Shown here piece by piece: positions 25,868 through 35,396 of a stretch of 64,000 bases of DNA. The translations under genes were made by a program, and so were the position numbers. How positions within the stretch are numbered: the first letter of the stretch is position 1; each line of letters starts with the position of its first letter. This stretch comes from DATGPD01 sp041398565 (lineage in GTDB: Bacteria > Planctomycetota > UBA1135 > UBA2386). The notes under the pieces are model-generated. The model worked only from the letters and a program-made list of their open reading frames with translations. It had not been told where the DNA came from and ran no database searches. The stretch is from positions 372,001 to 436,000 of the forward strand of contig JAWKUN010000005.1 of NCBI GenBank assembly GCA_041398565.1, read 5' to 3'.

Positions 25868-26138
25868 GCCCCTCCTATCGGCTCGATCGCACCGCAACTG
25901 ATGCGTCTCGCGACAGTGCCGCGGTGCTGGTCGCAGGGCGGGACGCGGCGCGCGCGGAGCTCGCACCTGCCCGACTCGCGGTCTACGGGACCTGCCCGCT
26001 CCCCGCCGCAGCATTCCCCGGCGGGATCACCGCCGAGCCCGACACGGGGCCGAACACGCTCCACTTGTGCGTCAAGTGCAGGGTCACCACCGTCGTCTCG
26101 TCGCCAGCTCGCACGGAGGTGGCTCGCAGCACACCGCC

Positions 26139-27152
26139 TCAACACGTGTCGAAGGGCTGGCTCTCCGTGCAGGCGCCCGCGTCGAACACTTCGATCTTGG
26201 GGCTGCGCGCGAACGCGCGCGGCGGAATCCACTCCTCGCCGGCCCGGCCGTAGTAGCGAACCGTGCGGCCGACGGTCACCTTGTCGCCGACGCGCGTCGT
26301 GCTGAACTCGGCGCGCAACGGTGCACCCCACTGCAGGGTCGTCCGGCCGCCCGCCGCGACCACGAGCGGGTGCATCTGGCCGGCGCGCAGCGTGCCCTTC
26401 TCCGCACCCTTGGTCGCCAGACCGCCGGTGAACACGTACACCCCGGCAGGCACCAGCACGCCGCGCCTGGCGTTGCCGACCTCGAACGACAGCTTCCCCG
26501 CGAGGTCGCTCACCACCGCCGCCTCCAACTTGCCGACGACGCGCAAGCCAGAGCGCAGATCGAGCACGCCCGCGGGTCCTTCGTACGGCAGGGTGGTCGC
26601 CGACCGCCCTGCCGCGTCGATCGTCAAGCTGTAGAGGGCACCGTTCAGGTTCACCACGCGCGACAGGAAGCTGGCCGCACGCGACTTGCCGACCACGATC
26701 GCGTCGACGCCCTCCTCGTTGAAGACGCCGTCGTTGTTCTGGTCGATCACCTGGATCGGCACGCCTTCGACCACGCCGACCATGGCGCCGCTGCTGCTGT
26801 AGGCGAAGGTCGCGCCGAGGCCGGACGTGCGCAGGCGCAGCGCGTACGCCAGCTGCGAACCGTCAGGCCGCTTGCCGCGCAGGACCACGTGGTGGTCGAG
26901 CCCCTTGGACACCTGGTCGAGGCGGCCATCTCCGTCGGTGTCGACCCGCAGAGTCATCCCATCGACCTCCGCTGCGAAGCCCGCGCCGCGCGCGTGCAGC
27001 AGTGCGATCGTGGTGGACGCCTTCACCCACGTCTCGTCGGGCAACAGCAGATCGAAGTCGGGCATCGCCCGATAGGCCAGCTGGACGGTGTGCTGCGCCG
27101 GGAGGGCGAGCGCCAAGGACAGACAGAAGGCGAAGTGCGAGGGCGCGGCCAT
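26139..27152 (-). CDS. Secreted hypothetical protein with Ca-binding-like loops
   Basis: 337 residues from ATG 27152, signal peptide HFAFCLSLALALPAQ. Two acidic loops resemble EF-hand or dockerin loops (DTDGDGRLD and DQNNDGVFNEEG). The C-terminal part has a beta-rich region (GKLEAAVVSDLAGKLSFEVGNARRGVLVPAGVYVFTGGLA). The family is not recognised. It is divergent from the plus-strand gene at 27327. Long frames extending upstream to 28265 are shadows of that gene. Confidence 0.7.
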   Translation of the reverse strand: MAAPSHFAFCLSLALALPAQHTVQLAYRAMPDFDLLLPDETWVKASTTIALLHARGAGFAAEVDGMTLRVDTDGDGRLDQVSKGLDHHVVLRGKRPDGSQLAYALRLRTSGLGATFAYSSSGAMVGVVEGVPIQVIDQNNDGVFNEEGVDAIVVGKSRAASFLSRVVNLNGALYSLTIDAAGRSATTLPYEGPAGVLDLRSGLRVVGKLEAAVVSDLAGKLSFEVGNARRGVLVPAGVYVFTGGLATKGAEKGTLRAGQMHPLVVAAGGRTTLQWGAPLRAEFSTTRVGDKVTVGRTVRYYGRAGEEWIPPRAFARSPKIEVFDAGACTESQPFDTC

Positions 27153-27326
27153 GGTCGAACTGGTCGGACGGTCGCGAGCGCAACCGCGACCGACGCCGGT
27201 CGAAGCTGGCAACAATACCTGGCAAGCGGCGGCCGGCGGGAAGACCAGCTGCCGTCGCGGCACTTGCGGCCAAGTCCCGCCCACGGCGCTGGCGTTCGCC
27301 TCCCGGTTGCGGGTACGACGAGGCCG

Positions 27327-28283
27327 ATGTCCGAGGCTCCCGCTGCCGACCTGCCACCGAGCCCGGAGCGGGCCGCGACGACCCTGGCGCAACGCGCCCG
27401 CCTGGCCCCATCGGCGACCCCGCCCTTCCAGCACCCCGGGCCGGGCAGCGCCGACGCGCGCGTCGATCTCAAGCTGGCGGCATGGCGAGCATGGCGCGCA
27501 GCCGCGGCCAAGAGCGGCGAAGCGGCGCGGGAACGCCTGGCCGGACTCGACACCCCCGACCTCGCGGCCGGCACCATCCAGGACGGCACCGCGCGCGGAC
27601 TCGCGGTCGCCTACGAGGAAGCACTCAGCCTCTGCCCCGAGACACCGGCGGAACCCGACCCGTTCGACGATCCCTTGACACGGGTGCTCGAAGGCAAGGA
27701 GCTGCGCAAGCAGCGCGAGTTCTTGGTCGAGAGCGGCGGCGCACGGGTGCGCTTCTCGCGCAAGGGCGGCGTGCATCTGATCGTGCGTGACGCCGACCTC
27801 AACGTCGAGCATTGCGTGGCCTTCGAGGATCGGGCCGACCTCGGCACGCTCGACGGCTTCGTCGCCAAGGACGACGAGCGCGCACGCCTGTTCTCGCCGA
27901 CCTTCCTGCGCCCGGTGCAGATGCTGAAGCACGCGCGCGCCGACCGCCTGACCCTGCACGGCAGACTGGGCCGGCGGCCGACGGGCTTCCCCTGCGAACT
28001 CTTGCTCGAAGGGCGACGAGACGAGACGACCGTGCGCATGGTCGTGCGCATCCACAACCAACTGTCCGACCACCGTCTGCGCGTCCGTTTCCTCGGCGTG
28101 CCGCGCGCGGCCATCGCCAGCGAAGGCACGCCTGGCTTCGAGGAGGTCACCGTCGGCCACCGCCGCTTCGTCGCCGCCACCCTCGTGCGCGCGTGCGGGC
28201 GCCTCCGGGTGGGCGACCGCCTGGTCGAGGTGCCGGGCGCGCAGGTCCAGGGTTGGATCGAGCATCGCTTCCGGCTGGGTTGA
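27327..28283 (+). CDS. Hypothetical cytoplasmic protein
   Basis: 318 residues from ATG 27327. TACGAC at 27314-27319 lies 7 nt before it. There is no signal peptide or membrane span. An N-terminal helical region (LKLAAWRAWRAAAAKSGEAARERLAG) is followed by a beta-rich part (FLVESGGARVRFSRKGGVHLIVRDADLNVEHCVAFEDR, LTLHGRLGRRPTGFPCELLLEGRRDETTVRMVVRIHNQLSDHRLRVRFLG). I do not recognise the family. It could be a heparinase- or glycoside-type beta-sandwich, but nothing confirms it. Confidence 0.68.
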   Translation: MSEAPAADLPPSPERAATTLAQRARLAPSATPPFQHPGPGSADARVDLKLAAWRAWRAAAAKSGEAARERLAGLDTPDLAAGTIQDGTARGLAVAYEEALSLCPETPAEPDPFDDPLTRVLEGKELRKQREFLVESGGARVRFSRKGGVHLIVRDADLNVEHCVAFEDRADLGTLDGFVAKDDERARLFSPTFLRPVQMLKHARADRLTLHGRLGRRPTGFPCELLLEGRRDETTVRMVVRIHNQLSDHRLRVRFLGVPRAAIASEGTPGFEEVTVGHRRFVAATLVRACGRLRVGDRLVEVPGAQVQGWIEHRFRLG

Positions 28284-28310
28284 AGCGCGGCGCGCGCCCA
28301 GACCGGTTCG

Positions 28311-28497
28311 CTAGCGCGGCCGGCGGCCGCAACCCAAAGGGTTGATGTCGGCGCAGCGCCGACCAGAGGGGGCCGCCGGCGCTGTTGTAGCTTGGAGCTT
28401 CCAGGGCTGCTCGGGCGTGGCCTGGTCAGCTCTGTGGCAACGGAACAACACGGCCGAATTCGCGCCCGCCGCGACGATTCGCAGCCCTTACAGCTCA
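28311..28497 (-). repeat. Dispersed repeat R1, copy B
   Basis: Reverse-oriented copy, nearly identical to copies A and C. Its 5' TGA (28497-28495) is the stop codon of the minus-strand gene that ends here. The terminal three-way-junction-like stems are conserved. It fills the gap between two convergent genes. Confidence 0.85.
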
Positions 28498-30861
28498 GCG
28501 GGCCTGCAGGGCAAGGTCGAGGACGGCGCCGTCCGGCAGCGACGCCGGCAGCGCCAGCTGGCCGCGCAGCTTCTGGCCATCGGCACCGACCATCAACGAG
28601 CAGTCGCGTGCCGGCAGCCAAAGCTCCAGGGTCCACGCGCCACTCCCATCGCGCTCGGCACCCGCGCCGCCCAACACCTCGCGGCCATCGGCGCCGAACA
28701 CCGTCGACCAGACCCAGCGTGGCGCCGGCGCCCCCGCGGGCAGCGTGATACGCACGGTGCGGTGGCGGCCTGGTTCCAACGACAGATCGATCGCCAGCTC
28801 GCGTCCGGCCTCGACGACGACCTCGTGCCGCGCCCGGGCGATGCCAGGCCCACCCACCACGAGCGTGACCTTGCCGGCGGGCAGCACCGGCGAACGCAAC
28901 GAGCTGCCGGCGGCCTGCAATGTCCCCGCCGAACGCAGTTCGGCGTCGAGCGCCTCGATGGTCAGGCCGCCGATGTCGACGCCGGGCGCCGGCCGCGGTG
29001 TCACCACGATGCGGCCACCGGCGGCGAGGCGCAGATCACCGAGGTCGACGACGTCGTGCGCCGCGAAGGTGCGGCGGCCGAGGAACAGCGTCGGGTGCTC
29101 GCCGTCGTGCACCGAGACGTAGAACGAACCGGGCATCAAGTCTTGCAGCTGGATCTCACCACGCGCGTCGGCCTGCGCCCGCACCAGGCCCCGGTCCTCG
29201 CCCCCGCCCAGCCAGAGCGTCGCTCCGGTCGCAGGCATCCCGTCGGCACGCAGCACGCGCGCGCGCAGGCGCACGCTCGGCAGGCGATCGTCGGGCACCA
29301 CCAGCACGAGGTCGTCGCGTGGTGGCACGATGCCCGGGACCACGAGCGCGGTGGTCCGGGTGCGCCCGCCGCTACCCTGCGGCTGGAAGCCGACGCGTAG
29401 GGTCAGCTCTTCGCGCGGCATGTTGGCGAAAGCAAAGCTCCCGCGCGCGTCCGTCACCGTCTCGCCCAGGCCGCCGCTGCCACGGAACGCCACGACGTAG
29501 GCGCCGACCAGCGGCTGCTGGCGGCTGTCGACGACCTGTCCGCGTAGCGAGCCCGCTCGGCCGAGCACCGGGTTCCACTCGCGGTCCTCGCCCGCAGCGA
29601 GATCGAGTTCGACTTCCAGCGCAGGCTTGCCGTCGCGGACCACGCTCGCTGCGACCTTGCCCGGCGTCAGGCCTTCGGCGCGGAAGACCCCGTCCTCGCC
29701 GCTCGACGCCCAGGTGCGGTCGAGGGTGTCGGTGCCGAACATGAGGTAGGCCTGCAAGGGCGCGCCGTCGTCGGCAGTGACGCGACCGTGCACCGCCGCC
29801 GGCTCCGGCAGCGTCAGTACCAGCTCGGCGACGGCGCCCGCCGCCACGTCGACCTCGGTGGCCGCCTTGCCATGCCCAGGCGCATGGGCGCGCACCGACA
29901 ACGCACCCGGCGGCAGGCCGTCGAGCAAGAACGCGCCCTCCTCGTCGGAGAGCGCGGAGACGGGCGCCCACACGCGCTGCTGCGTGCCATCGGTTCCCCG
30001 CCGCCAGCCGGGCGTGCCCGGCGGGCTCGCCACCACCACCGCGTTCGCACACCGTTGTCCGCGCGCATCGCGCACGAAGCCGCGCACGCGCGCATCGTTG
30101 CGGACCAGGACCAGCTCCAGCCGGCTCGGGGCGCCCTCGACCAGACTCACGGCCGAGCCGACGAAGCCGCGGGCGCGCGCCCCGATCCAGCGCCGTGCGG
30201 TCACGCTCTCGATGCGGAAGGCACCGCGTGCGTCGCTGCGTGCGACCACGTCGCCGCAGTCCGGGCCGCCGTGGACCGACGACAGCCAAACCTCCGCCCG
30301 CGCCACCGGCTGGCCGGCCTCGTCGACGACGACGCCTTCGACGGCGGCACCGCGCGGCACCAGCAGCTCGACGTGCGTCTCGGTGTCCGCGACCACCGAC
30401 AGCCTCGCCTCGCCGCCCAGCGCGGACACGACGACGCACCAGCGCACCGGCGCCGCCGCGAAGGCGAACGATCCGTCGGCAGCCGTGCGCGTCTGCAGCG
30501 CGCGCGCGTGCTCGGCCATCCCGAACCCGCCCAGCAGCCGCACCGAGACGTCGGCCACCGGCTGGCGATCGTCGGCCCATCGCACGGTGCCGACCACGCG
30601 GCCGCTGCCGGCACCGGCGGGCTGCGGCGGCTCGAAGGGCACCTCGACGCGCTCGGCGGCCTCGGTCGGTGCCGGTTCGCTCGTGGGCGTCTCGGCCACG
30701 CCGGCTTCGGCCGAGAGCGCCGCCGGCGGCGGCGACCCGATTTCGGCGCGCGGCACGACCGGATCCGCACCGCCCGCGGTCTCGTCTCCCCGCCAGAGCA
30801 GCCACGCCACGGCTGCCGCCACCAGGACGAGGAACGCTGCCAACAGCGCGTGCCGCATCAT
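28495..30861 (-). CDS. Membrane-anchored protein with multiple carboxypeptidase-regulatory-like domains
   Basis: 788 residues from ATG 30861 (an adjacent ATG lies at 30858). One N-terminal membrane span (LLAAFLVLVAAAVAWLLW) is followed by a Pro/Ala/Glu-rich linker and about seven beta-sandwich modules of the type GRVVGTVRWADDRQPVADVSVRL, AVEGVVVDEAGQPVARAEVWL, ARVRGFVRDARGQRCANAVV, SLRGQVVDSRQQPLVGAYVV. It is the same design as the extracytoplasmic part of the sigma fusion at 1-2902, but without the sigma domain. It probably spans the periplasm or cell envelope. A TACGCT -10-like hexamer lies 6 nt before the ATG. The stop codon is the first triplet of R1 copy B. Confidence 0.82.
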   Translation of the reverse strand: MMRHALLAAFLVLVAAAVAWLLWRGDETAGGADPVVPRAEIGSPPPAALSAEAGVAETPTSEPAPTEAAERVEVPFEPPQPAGAGSGRVVGTVRWADDRQPVADVSVRLLGGFGMAEHARALQTRTAADGSFAFAAAPVRWCVVVSALGGEARLSVVADTETHVELLVPRGAAVEGVVVDEAGQPVARAEVWLSSVHGGPDCGDVVARSDARGAFRIESVTARRWIGARARGFVGSAVSLVEGAPSRLELVLVRNDARVRGFVRDARGQRCANAVVVASPPGTPGWRRGTDGTQQRVWAPVSALSDEEGAFLLDGLPPGALSVRAHAPGHGKAATEVDVAAGAVAELVLTLPEPAAVHGRVTADDGAPLQAYLMFGTDTLDRTWASSGEDGVFRAEGLTPGKVAASVVRDGKPALEVELDLAAGEDREWNPVLGRAGSLRGQVVDSRQQPLVGAYVVAFRGSGGLGETVTDARGSFAFANMPREELTLRVGFQPQGSGGRTRTTALVVPGIVPPRDDLVLVVPDDRLPSVRLRARVLRADGMPATGATLWLGGGEDRGLVRAQADARGEIQLQDLMPGSFYVSVHDGEHPTLFLGRRTFAAHDVVDLGDLRLAAGGRIVVTPRPAPGVDIGGLTIEALDAELRSAGTLQAAGSSLRSPVLPAGKVTLVVGGPGIARARHEVVVEAGRELAIDLSLEPGRHRTVRITLPAGAPAPRWVWSTVFGADGREVLGGAGAERDGSGAWTLELWLPARDCSLMVGADGQKLRGQLALPASLPDGAVLDLALQAR

Positions 30862-30867
30862 GGCGCC

Positions 30868-30873
30868 AGCGTA
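30868..30873 (-). promoter_or_regulatory. -10-like element 6 nt before ATG
   Basis: TACGCT (30873-30868), six bases, then ATG 30861, the leaderless-type geometry seen at several genes here. Confidence 0.35.
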
Positions 30874-30907
30874 GCGCGATCCGCCGTAGGGTCGACTGCA
30901 GTTGCCT

Positions 30908-31687
30908 TCAGACGCGACCGGCGGCGAGCGTGCAGGCATCGGCGCCGAGTTCGTGGTCTTCCCGGTTCAGCTCGTACAGACGCCGCAGCTCCGCGGTGTC
31001 GACCGTGCTCGCCCACCGGCCGGGCCGAAAGAGGCCTGGGTCGAAACCGAAGTCGCGCGTCACGTCGACGGCCAACCCGAACACCTCGAGCAGCAGAGCT
31101 TCCACGTCGCGAGCGTAGGTCATGGCGTGCAACATGGTCGGGGTGTTGTCGCCGAGGACCTTCGAGATGGGGTTGTTGCGCTGGTACGTCTCGACCCACT
31201 CGGCGAGCGACCCGCACGCCAGACACTCGCGGCGGAGGTGATGGTCGAAGAGGTGGTAGCCGGGCACCGCATTGCGGATGCCGTGGTACTCCGAGGCACA
31301 GATCTCGAACGGATCGCGCCAGCAGACCGCGTACTCGGCGAAGGACACGTCGCGATGCGCCGCCTTCAGATCCTTCGCGGTGTGCCCGAGGATCACCAAG
31401 CCGCCACGTGTGCCGCCGCGCAGCGCCCGCGCGCACGCTTCCCAGTCACCGGCCACGTCGCAGTGCAGCACCAGGACGTCGAGTTGCTGGAGCATGTTGC
31501 ACAGGAACGAGCCCCCGGTGCGCGGGATGTGGTAGATGAGCACCGGCTGGTCGAGCCGCCGGCGGATGCGAGGATGCCCGTCCGCCAGTTCGGCCAGGAA
31601 CACGCCGAGCGCTCGGTCAGCGTCGCATCGGGGGCAGCCGGGACTGCCGCAACGTCCGTCGGTACATCGCGAGTACTTGGTGCTCAT
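30908..31687 (-). CDS. Sulfotransferase-like P-loop protein
   Basis: 259 residues from ATG 31687, preceded by AGGAG six bases upstream. The PAPS-binding-type motif is LIYHIPRTGGSFLCNML (about residue 50), matching the hxxxPKTGGTxL pattern of sulfotransferases, and SFAEYAVCWRDPFEICASEYHGIRN resembles the 3'-phosphate-binding FxxxRDP motif. A cysteine-rich N-terminus (CTDGRCGSPGCPRC) could bind metal. It may sulfate a surface glycan. A 290-nt gap to the divergent gene at 31978 holds no recognised element. Confidence 0.72.
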   Translation of the reverse strand: MSTKYSRCTDGRCGSPGCPRCDADRALGVFLAELADGHPRIRRRLDQPVLIYHIPRTGGSFLCNMLQQLDVLVLHCDVAGDWEACARALRGGTRGGLVILGHTAKDLKAAHRDVSFAEYAVCWRDPFEICASEYHGIRNAVPGYHLFDHHLRRECLACGSLAEWVETYQRNNPISKVLGDNTPTMLHAMTYARDVEALLLEVFGLAVDVTRDFGFDPGLFRPGRWASTVDTAELRRLYELNREDHELGADACTLAAGRV

Positions 31688-31977
31688 GCGCTCTCCTGCT
31701 GCCGTTCGCCTGGGGAGACTATCGGCCACGGCGACGTGCGCACTTCAAGCTGCAGCACGCCAACCTCGCGGTGCCAACCAGCCCTTGACGCGCGCTTACG
31801 TCACGCCGAACCCCACGGGCGCCGCGGGCAGTCAGACCTCCCGAGCTTTTGCCCTTGGCCGCAGGCGCCGCACTCGCGTCAATGACGCCCACTGGTCGAT
31901 AGCGCACGAGGGCAAGAAGCCGCCTTCACCGCAGGACCACCCTGCACGACCATCCTGCACCCATCCTGCGCGACCCC

Positions 31978-33153
31978 ATGCTCGACCATCCCGTGCCGCA
32001 TCCGACCGCCGCCCGTACGTGCCGGCTCTGCCGTAGCAGGCTCTGCCGCACGCTGACCCTGGCCGCCCTGGCTCTGGGCGTCTCGGCGGGACCCGGCGCG
32101 GCCCAGTCGCCGGAAGACATCGCCGCCCTCGCGCGCAAGCGCCCGCCCCAGCAAGCGGCGCTGGCGGCACGGATCGCGGAACGAGCCGCCGGCCTGAGCA
32201 TTCCGTGGTTCGACAGCCTGCGCTCGCGCCAACGAGACGCCGCGGCGAACCGCGAGCCGCGAGCGGACCGTCTGGCCGTCCGCGCCGCCAAGAAAACCAG
32301 GGGCGTCCCCGACGCCGCGGCTCTGCCAACCACCGCTCGCTACGTGTTCGGTGTGGGCGTGGTCGAGCCGATCCCGTCCCTTTCGAAGGCCAGCAAGGAC
32401 GCCCTCGCGCTGGCGGCCAACCGCGCCGCGGTGGAATCGGCTCTCGCCGGCATCCTGCCGGGCTCGGACCACGCGCTCGCCGACCTGCTGCGCCGTCTCG
32501 ACACCGACACCAGCGCCGATCGCTTCGCCGCGTTCCTCGAAGCCTGGCGCAACGGCGACGAGTCGTTCTACCAGGCGCTCGATCGGACCGCCGGCACTGC
32601 CGAGAGCGTGTTCTTCTACGACGCGATGCTCAGCGACTTCGTCAACCAGTTCGTGCCCAAGCACGGCGGCGAAGCGACGAGCAAGGTGCGCGGCGACCTG
32701 CAAACCGCGCACGACGCTCTGCACGACGCGTTCCTCGCCTATCGCCAGTACCGCGCGTTCCGTGAGGCCGTGGCCCTGTCGCTGGTCCTGCCCCCCGACC
32801 GTCCGCTGCCAGCTCGTCTGCGCCGGTACGAAGAGCCGGTCGCCGGCGCCTACTCGCTGCGCGAACAGGTCCAGATGGTCTTGGCGGTCGAGGAGTTCGA
32901 CGTCGCCAAGGTGTCCGACGCGATCGGACGCAGCGCGCCCGCGCTGCCGCAGCCCTTGTGGAGCGCGAGCTACGACCCGTTCCCGGCGTGGACGGCGATC
33001 TTCGACGCACACATGCCACGCATGATCGAAGCCGCGGGCAACACCGACGCGCATCTGGCGCGGACGCGTGCGCGGATGCAGGAGTGGGCGCAGCAAGTCG
33101 CGGAGATCGCGCATGCCGCACTCCTCGCGCCGAAGGCGCGCGCCGAGCGCTAG
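31978..33153 (+). CDS. Secreted or periplasmic hypothetical protein, helical
   Basis: 391 residues. A long n-region is followed by a signal peptide (LTLAALALGVSAGPGAAQS). The mature part is largely helical and rich in Ala/Arg/Asp, with no recognised domain (YVFGVGVVEPIPSLSKASKDALALAANRAAVESALAGILPG; ESVFFYDAMLSDFVNQFVPKHGG). ATG 31978 has a run of short CATCCTGC-like repeats upstream rather than a clear ribosome binding site. A T8-type terminator follows. Confidence 0.68.
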   Translation: MLDHPVPHPTAARTCRLCRSRLCRTLTLAALALGVSAGPGAAQSPEDIAALARKRPPQQAALAARIAERAAGLSIPWFDSLRSRQRDAAANREPRADRLAVRAAKKTRGVPDAAALPTTARYVFGVGVVEPIPSLSKASKDALALAANRAAVESALAGILPGSDHALADLLRRLDTDTSADRFAAFLEAWRNGDESFYQALDRTAGTAESVFFYDAMLSDFVNQFVPKHGGEATSKVRGDLQTAHDALHDAFLAYRQYRAFREAVALSLVLPPDRPLPARLRRYEEPVAGAYSLREQVQMVLAVEEFDVAKVSDAIGRSAPALPQPLWSASYDPFPAWTAIFDAHMPRMIEAAGNTDAHLARTRARMQEWAQQVAEIAHAALLAPKARAER

Positions 33154-33169
33154 CACAGACAAGCAGCAC

Positions 33170-33215
33170 CGCTCGAGAGAGAACGCGCGGGCTCGATCGC
33201 TCGGGCGTTTTTTTT
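33170..33215 (+). terminator. Intrinsic terminator candidate
   Basis: CGCTCGAG (33170-33177) pairs with CTCGATCG (33192-33199) with one mismatch, followed 8 nt later by eight T residues (33208-33215). It ends the gene stopping at 33153. Confidence 0.5.
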
Positions 33216-33282
33216 GGCGACGCGCAGTGGCGTGCGGCAACGACTTCCATCGTTTGTGGAGAGCGTTGCGCTGGTGAAGCGC

Positions 33283-33310
33283 TTGCGTGCCCCGTCGCTC
33301 TGCGTAGCTT
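33283..33310 (+). promoter_or_regulatory. Sigma-70-type promoter candidate
   Basis: TTGCGT (33283-33288), a 16-nt spacer, then TAGCTT (33305-33310), 16 nt before GTG 33327. Confidence 0.5.
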
Positions 33311-33326
33311 GCGTCGCGCTCTCGCA

Positions 33327-34523
33327 GTGCTCACGACCTTCGTCCTATCCCTCGCGCTCGCATCCGTCACGGCGGTCGCGCTGTGGCGCGATCGCCTGTG
33401 GCGCCGGCGGCTCGAGGCCGCGCCGCGACAGGCGTCGCTCGCCTCCTCCAAGCGGGAGATACCGGAAGTCGTGGCCGGGGTCGGCGCCGAGCTGGCGACG
33501 CTGGCATCGGGTATCGAAGGCACGGCACAACTGCTGCTCGAAGCCGTGTGCGCCGAGGAGCCGTGCGAGCACCATGCCGAACACCTGTGCGCCGCGGTGC
33601 GGCGCCTGCGCACGCTGAGCGAGACGATCCAGTCGGCGGTCGGCACGATCGACATCCAGCCCGCGGCCACGCGCATCGACGACGTCGTCGCCAGCGTGCA
33701 GCAGGAGCTGGTGCAATCCCATGCCGGGCGCTTCCGCGTGGTGGTCGATCTGGCATCGTCGGCGCCGGAGGTGCACGTCGACCCGCGCGTGCTGCGCCAG
33801 GCCCTCTTGCTGCTGGCGGAGGTGGTGTTCCGCCGCGAGCCGGGCGCGAGCAAGGTCACCCTGCGCACCCGCAACGCGCTCGACGAGCAGGCGCACGCCG
33901 TCGTCGTCGAGATGACGGCCGAAGTCGAGGAGAACGCGCCGGCAGGGTGCCTCGACGACCCGCGCGTGGCCCTGGCGCACCGTGCGGCGGGCAACCTCCT
34001 CACCGCGCTCGGAGCCGAATGGACGCTGCACGTGAACCCCGGCGTCGAGGCGCTGGCGTCCATCGCTCTGCCTGCCGCGGAGTTCGAAGCGGCGCCCGCC
34101 GAAGCGTCGCGCCAGCCCGAGCCGGTGGCGCACGAATTCGGCGGCGCGCTCGTTTTCGAGAGCAACCCGGCCGTGCGCCACATGGTAGGTCAGGAGCTGG
34201 AGCGGACCGGACGGCAGGTCTTTCTCTGTGCCGACGGGATGTCCGCGCGGACCTTGTGGCGCGCCACGCCCGACCGCTTCGAGCTGCTGGTCGTCGAGGC
34301 GACGAGCGGCCAGACGACCGGCGAGGAGTTGCTGGTGGAGGCGCTGGCGCAGCAGCCCGACCTCCGTGCCCTCCTGCTCGGCCGCACCGAGCAACCGATC
34401 CTCGCCACGGCCCTGGCGGAGCCGCGCGCCCGCATCGCCACCGTGCCCCCGCCGTTCGGGATGATGGAGTTGCGCGACGCTCTGGCGCACATCGGCATCG
34501 CCAACACCCGCGCCGCATCCTGA
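33327..34523 (+). CDS. Degenerate sensor-kinase-like protein with C-terminal pseudo-receiver
   Basis: 398 residues from GTG 33327, chosen because the promoter candidate lies just upstream. One N-terminal membrane span (TTFVLSLALASVTAVALW). A helical region follows in place of a DHp domain, but no phospho-acceptor His box is visible. Then comes a GHKL-like segment (HVDPRVLRQALLLLAEVVFRREPGASKVTLRTRN) in which the N-box Asn is missing. The C-terminal ~120 residues resemble a receiver (GALVFESNPAVRHMVGQELERTGRQVFLCADG, ELLVVEATSGQTTGEELL), with Glu where the phosphorylated Asp should be. It probably signals by binding rather than phosphotransfer. The assignment is by pattern only. Confidence 0.6.
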   Translation: MLTTFVLSLALASVTAVALWRDRLWRRRLEAAPRQASLASSKREIPEVVAGVGAELATLASGIEGTAQLLLEAVCAEEPCEHHAEHLCAAVRRLRTLSETIQSAVGTIDIQPAATRIDDVVASVQQELVQSHAGRFRVVVDLASSAPEVHVDPRVLRQALLLLAEVVFRREPGASKVTLRTRNALDEQAHAVVVEMTAEVEENAPAGCLDDPRVALAHRAAGNLLTALGAEWTLHVNPGVEALASIALPAAEFEAAPAEASRQPEPVAHEFGGALVFESNPAVRHMVGQELERTGRQVFLCADGMSARTLWRATPDRFELLVVEATSGQTTGEELLVEALAQQPDLRALLLGRTEQPILATALAEPRARIATVPPPFGMMELRDALAHIGIANTRAAS

Positions 34524-34643
34524 CCCGGCGGTGACGCACCGAGCCCTGCGTGGTGCGCCCGTCTCGGTCGTCGTTCCGCCGGAAAGGTCTGCGGCGGCAA
34601 CCTGCGCTCACAGCTGACAGTTGCGGCCTCGGCGCGGCCGACT

Positions 34644-35396
34644 ATGCTCGCGGCCCTTTTTTCCGAGGAACCAGCCATCAAACGCAAGGACGGACGTCAG
34701 CCCGACCAGATCCGACCCCTCAAGCTCACCCGTTCGTTCGGCGCGACCGCCGCGATCGGCTCGGTGCTCGTCGAGAGCGGCGACACCCGCGTGCTGTGTA
34801 CGGTCAGCTATCAGGATCAGGTACCGGCCTGGCTCAGTGGTCAGCGCGGCGCGTGGCTGACCGCGGAGTACTCGATGCTGCCCGGCTCGACTTCGCCGAG
34901 GAAGCAGCGCGAGCGCGGCAACCGCGTCGACGGACGCTCGCTCGAGATCCAACGCCTGATCGGCCGTTCCCTGCGCGCCGTTCTGGACCTCAAGCAGCTG
35001 CCGGAGATCACGCTGTGGATCGACTGCGACGTGGTGTCCGCCGACGGCGGCACCCGCACCGCGGCGATCAACGGAGCCTACGTCGCCCTCTACGACGCCC
35101 TGCTCTGGCTCGAGGAGCGCAAGATCGTGCGCACCTGGCCGTTGCGCACCGGCCTGTCGGCGATCTCGGTCGGCCTCGTCGACGGCGCCGCCGCACTCGA
35201 TCTCGACTATCAGGAAGACTCTCGCGCCGACGTCGACATGAACGTCGTGTGCACCGACGACGACCGCTTCATCGAAGTGCAAGGCGCCGCCGAGAAGACG
35301 CCGTTCGGCCACGATCGGCTCCTGGAGCTGCTGGAGCTGGCCCGGGCCGGCAACGCCCAGGTCCAGGCAGCGCAAAAGGCCGTGCTCGGCCTGTGA
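34644..35396 (+). CDS. rph: Ribonuclease PH
   Basis: 3'-5' phosphorolytic exoribonuclease that trims tRNA 3' ends. About 239-250 residues, usual length. Signatures: GRQPDQIRPLKLTRSFG, GSVLVESGDTRVLCTVS, RQRERGNRVDGRSLEIQRLIGRSLRA, WIDCDVVSADGGTRTAAINGAYVAL, ALDLDYQEDSRADVDMNVV, DDRFIEVQGAAEKTPF. The start is problematic. ATG 34644 is in frame but sits inside a TATGCT -10-like hexamer. Family alignment and a GAGGAA ribosome binding site (34665-34670) both point to ATC 34677 as the real initiation codon (IKRKDGRQ). The stop overlaps the GTG of rdgB (GTGA). Confidence 0.93.
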   Translation: MLAALFSEEPAIKRKDGRQPDQIRPLKLTRSFGATAAIGSVLVESGDTRVLCTVSYQDQVPAWLSGQRGAWLTAEYSMLPGSTSPRKQRERGNRVDGRSLEIQRLIGRSLRAVLDLKQLPEITLWIDCDVVSADGGTRTAAINGAYVALYDALLWLEERKIVRTWPLRTGLSAISVGLVDGAAALDLDYQEDSRADVDMNVVCTDDDRFIEVQGAAEKTPFGHDRLLELLELARAGNAQVQAAQKAVLGL

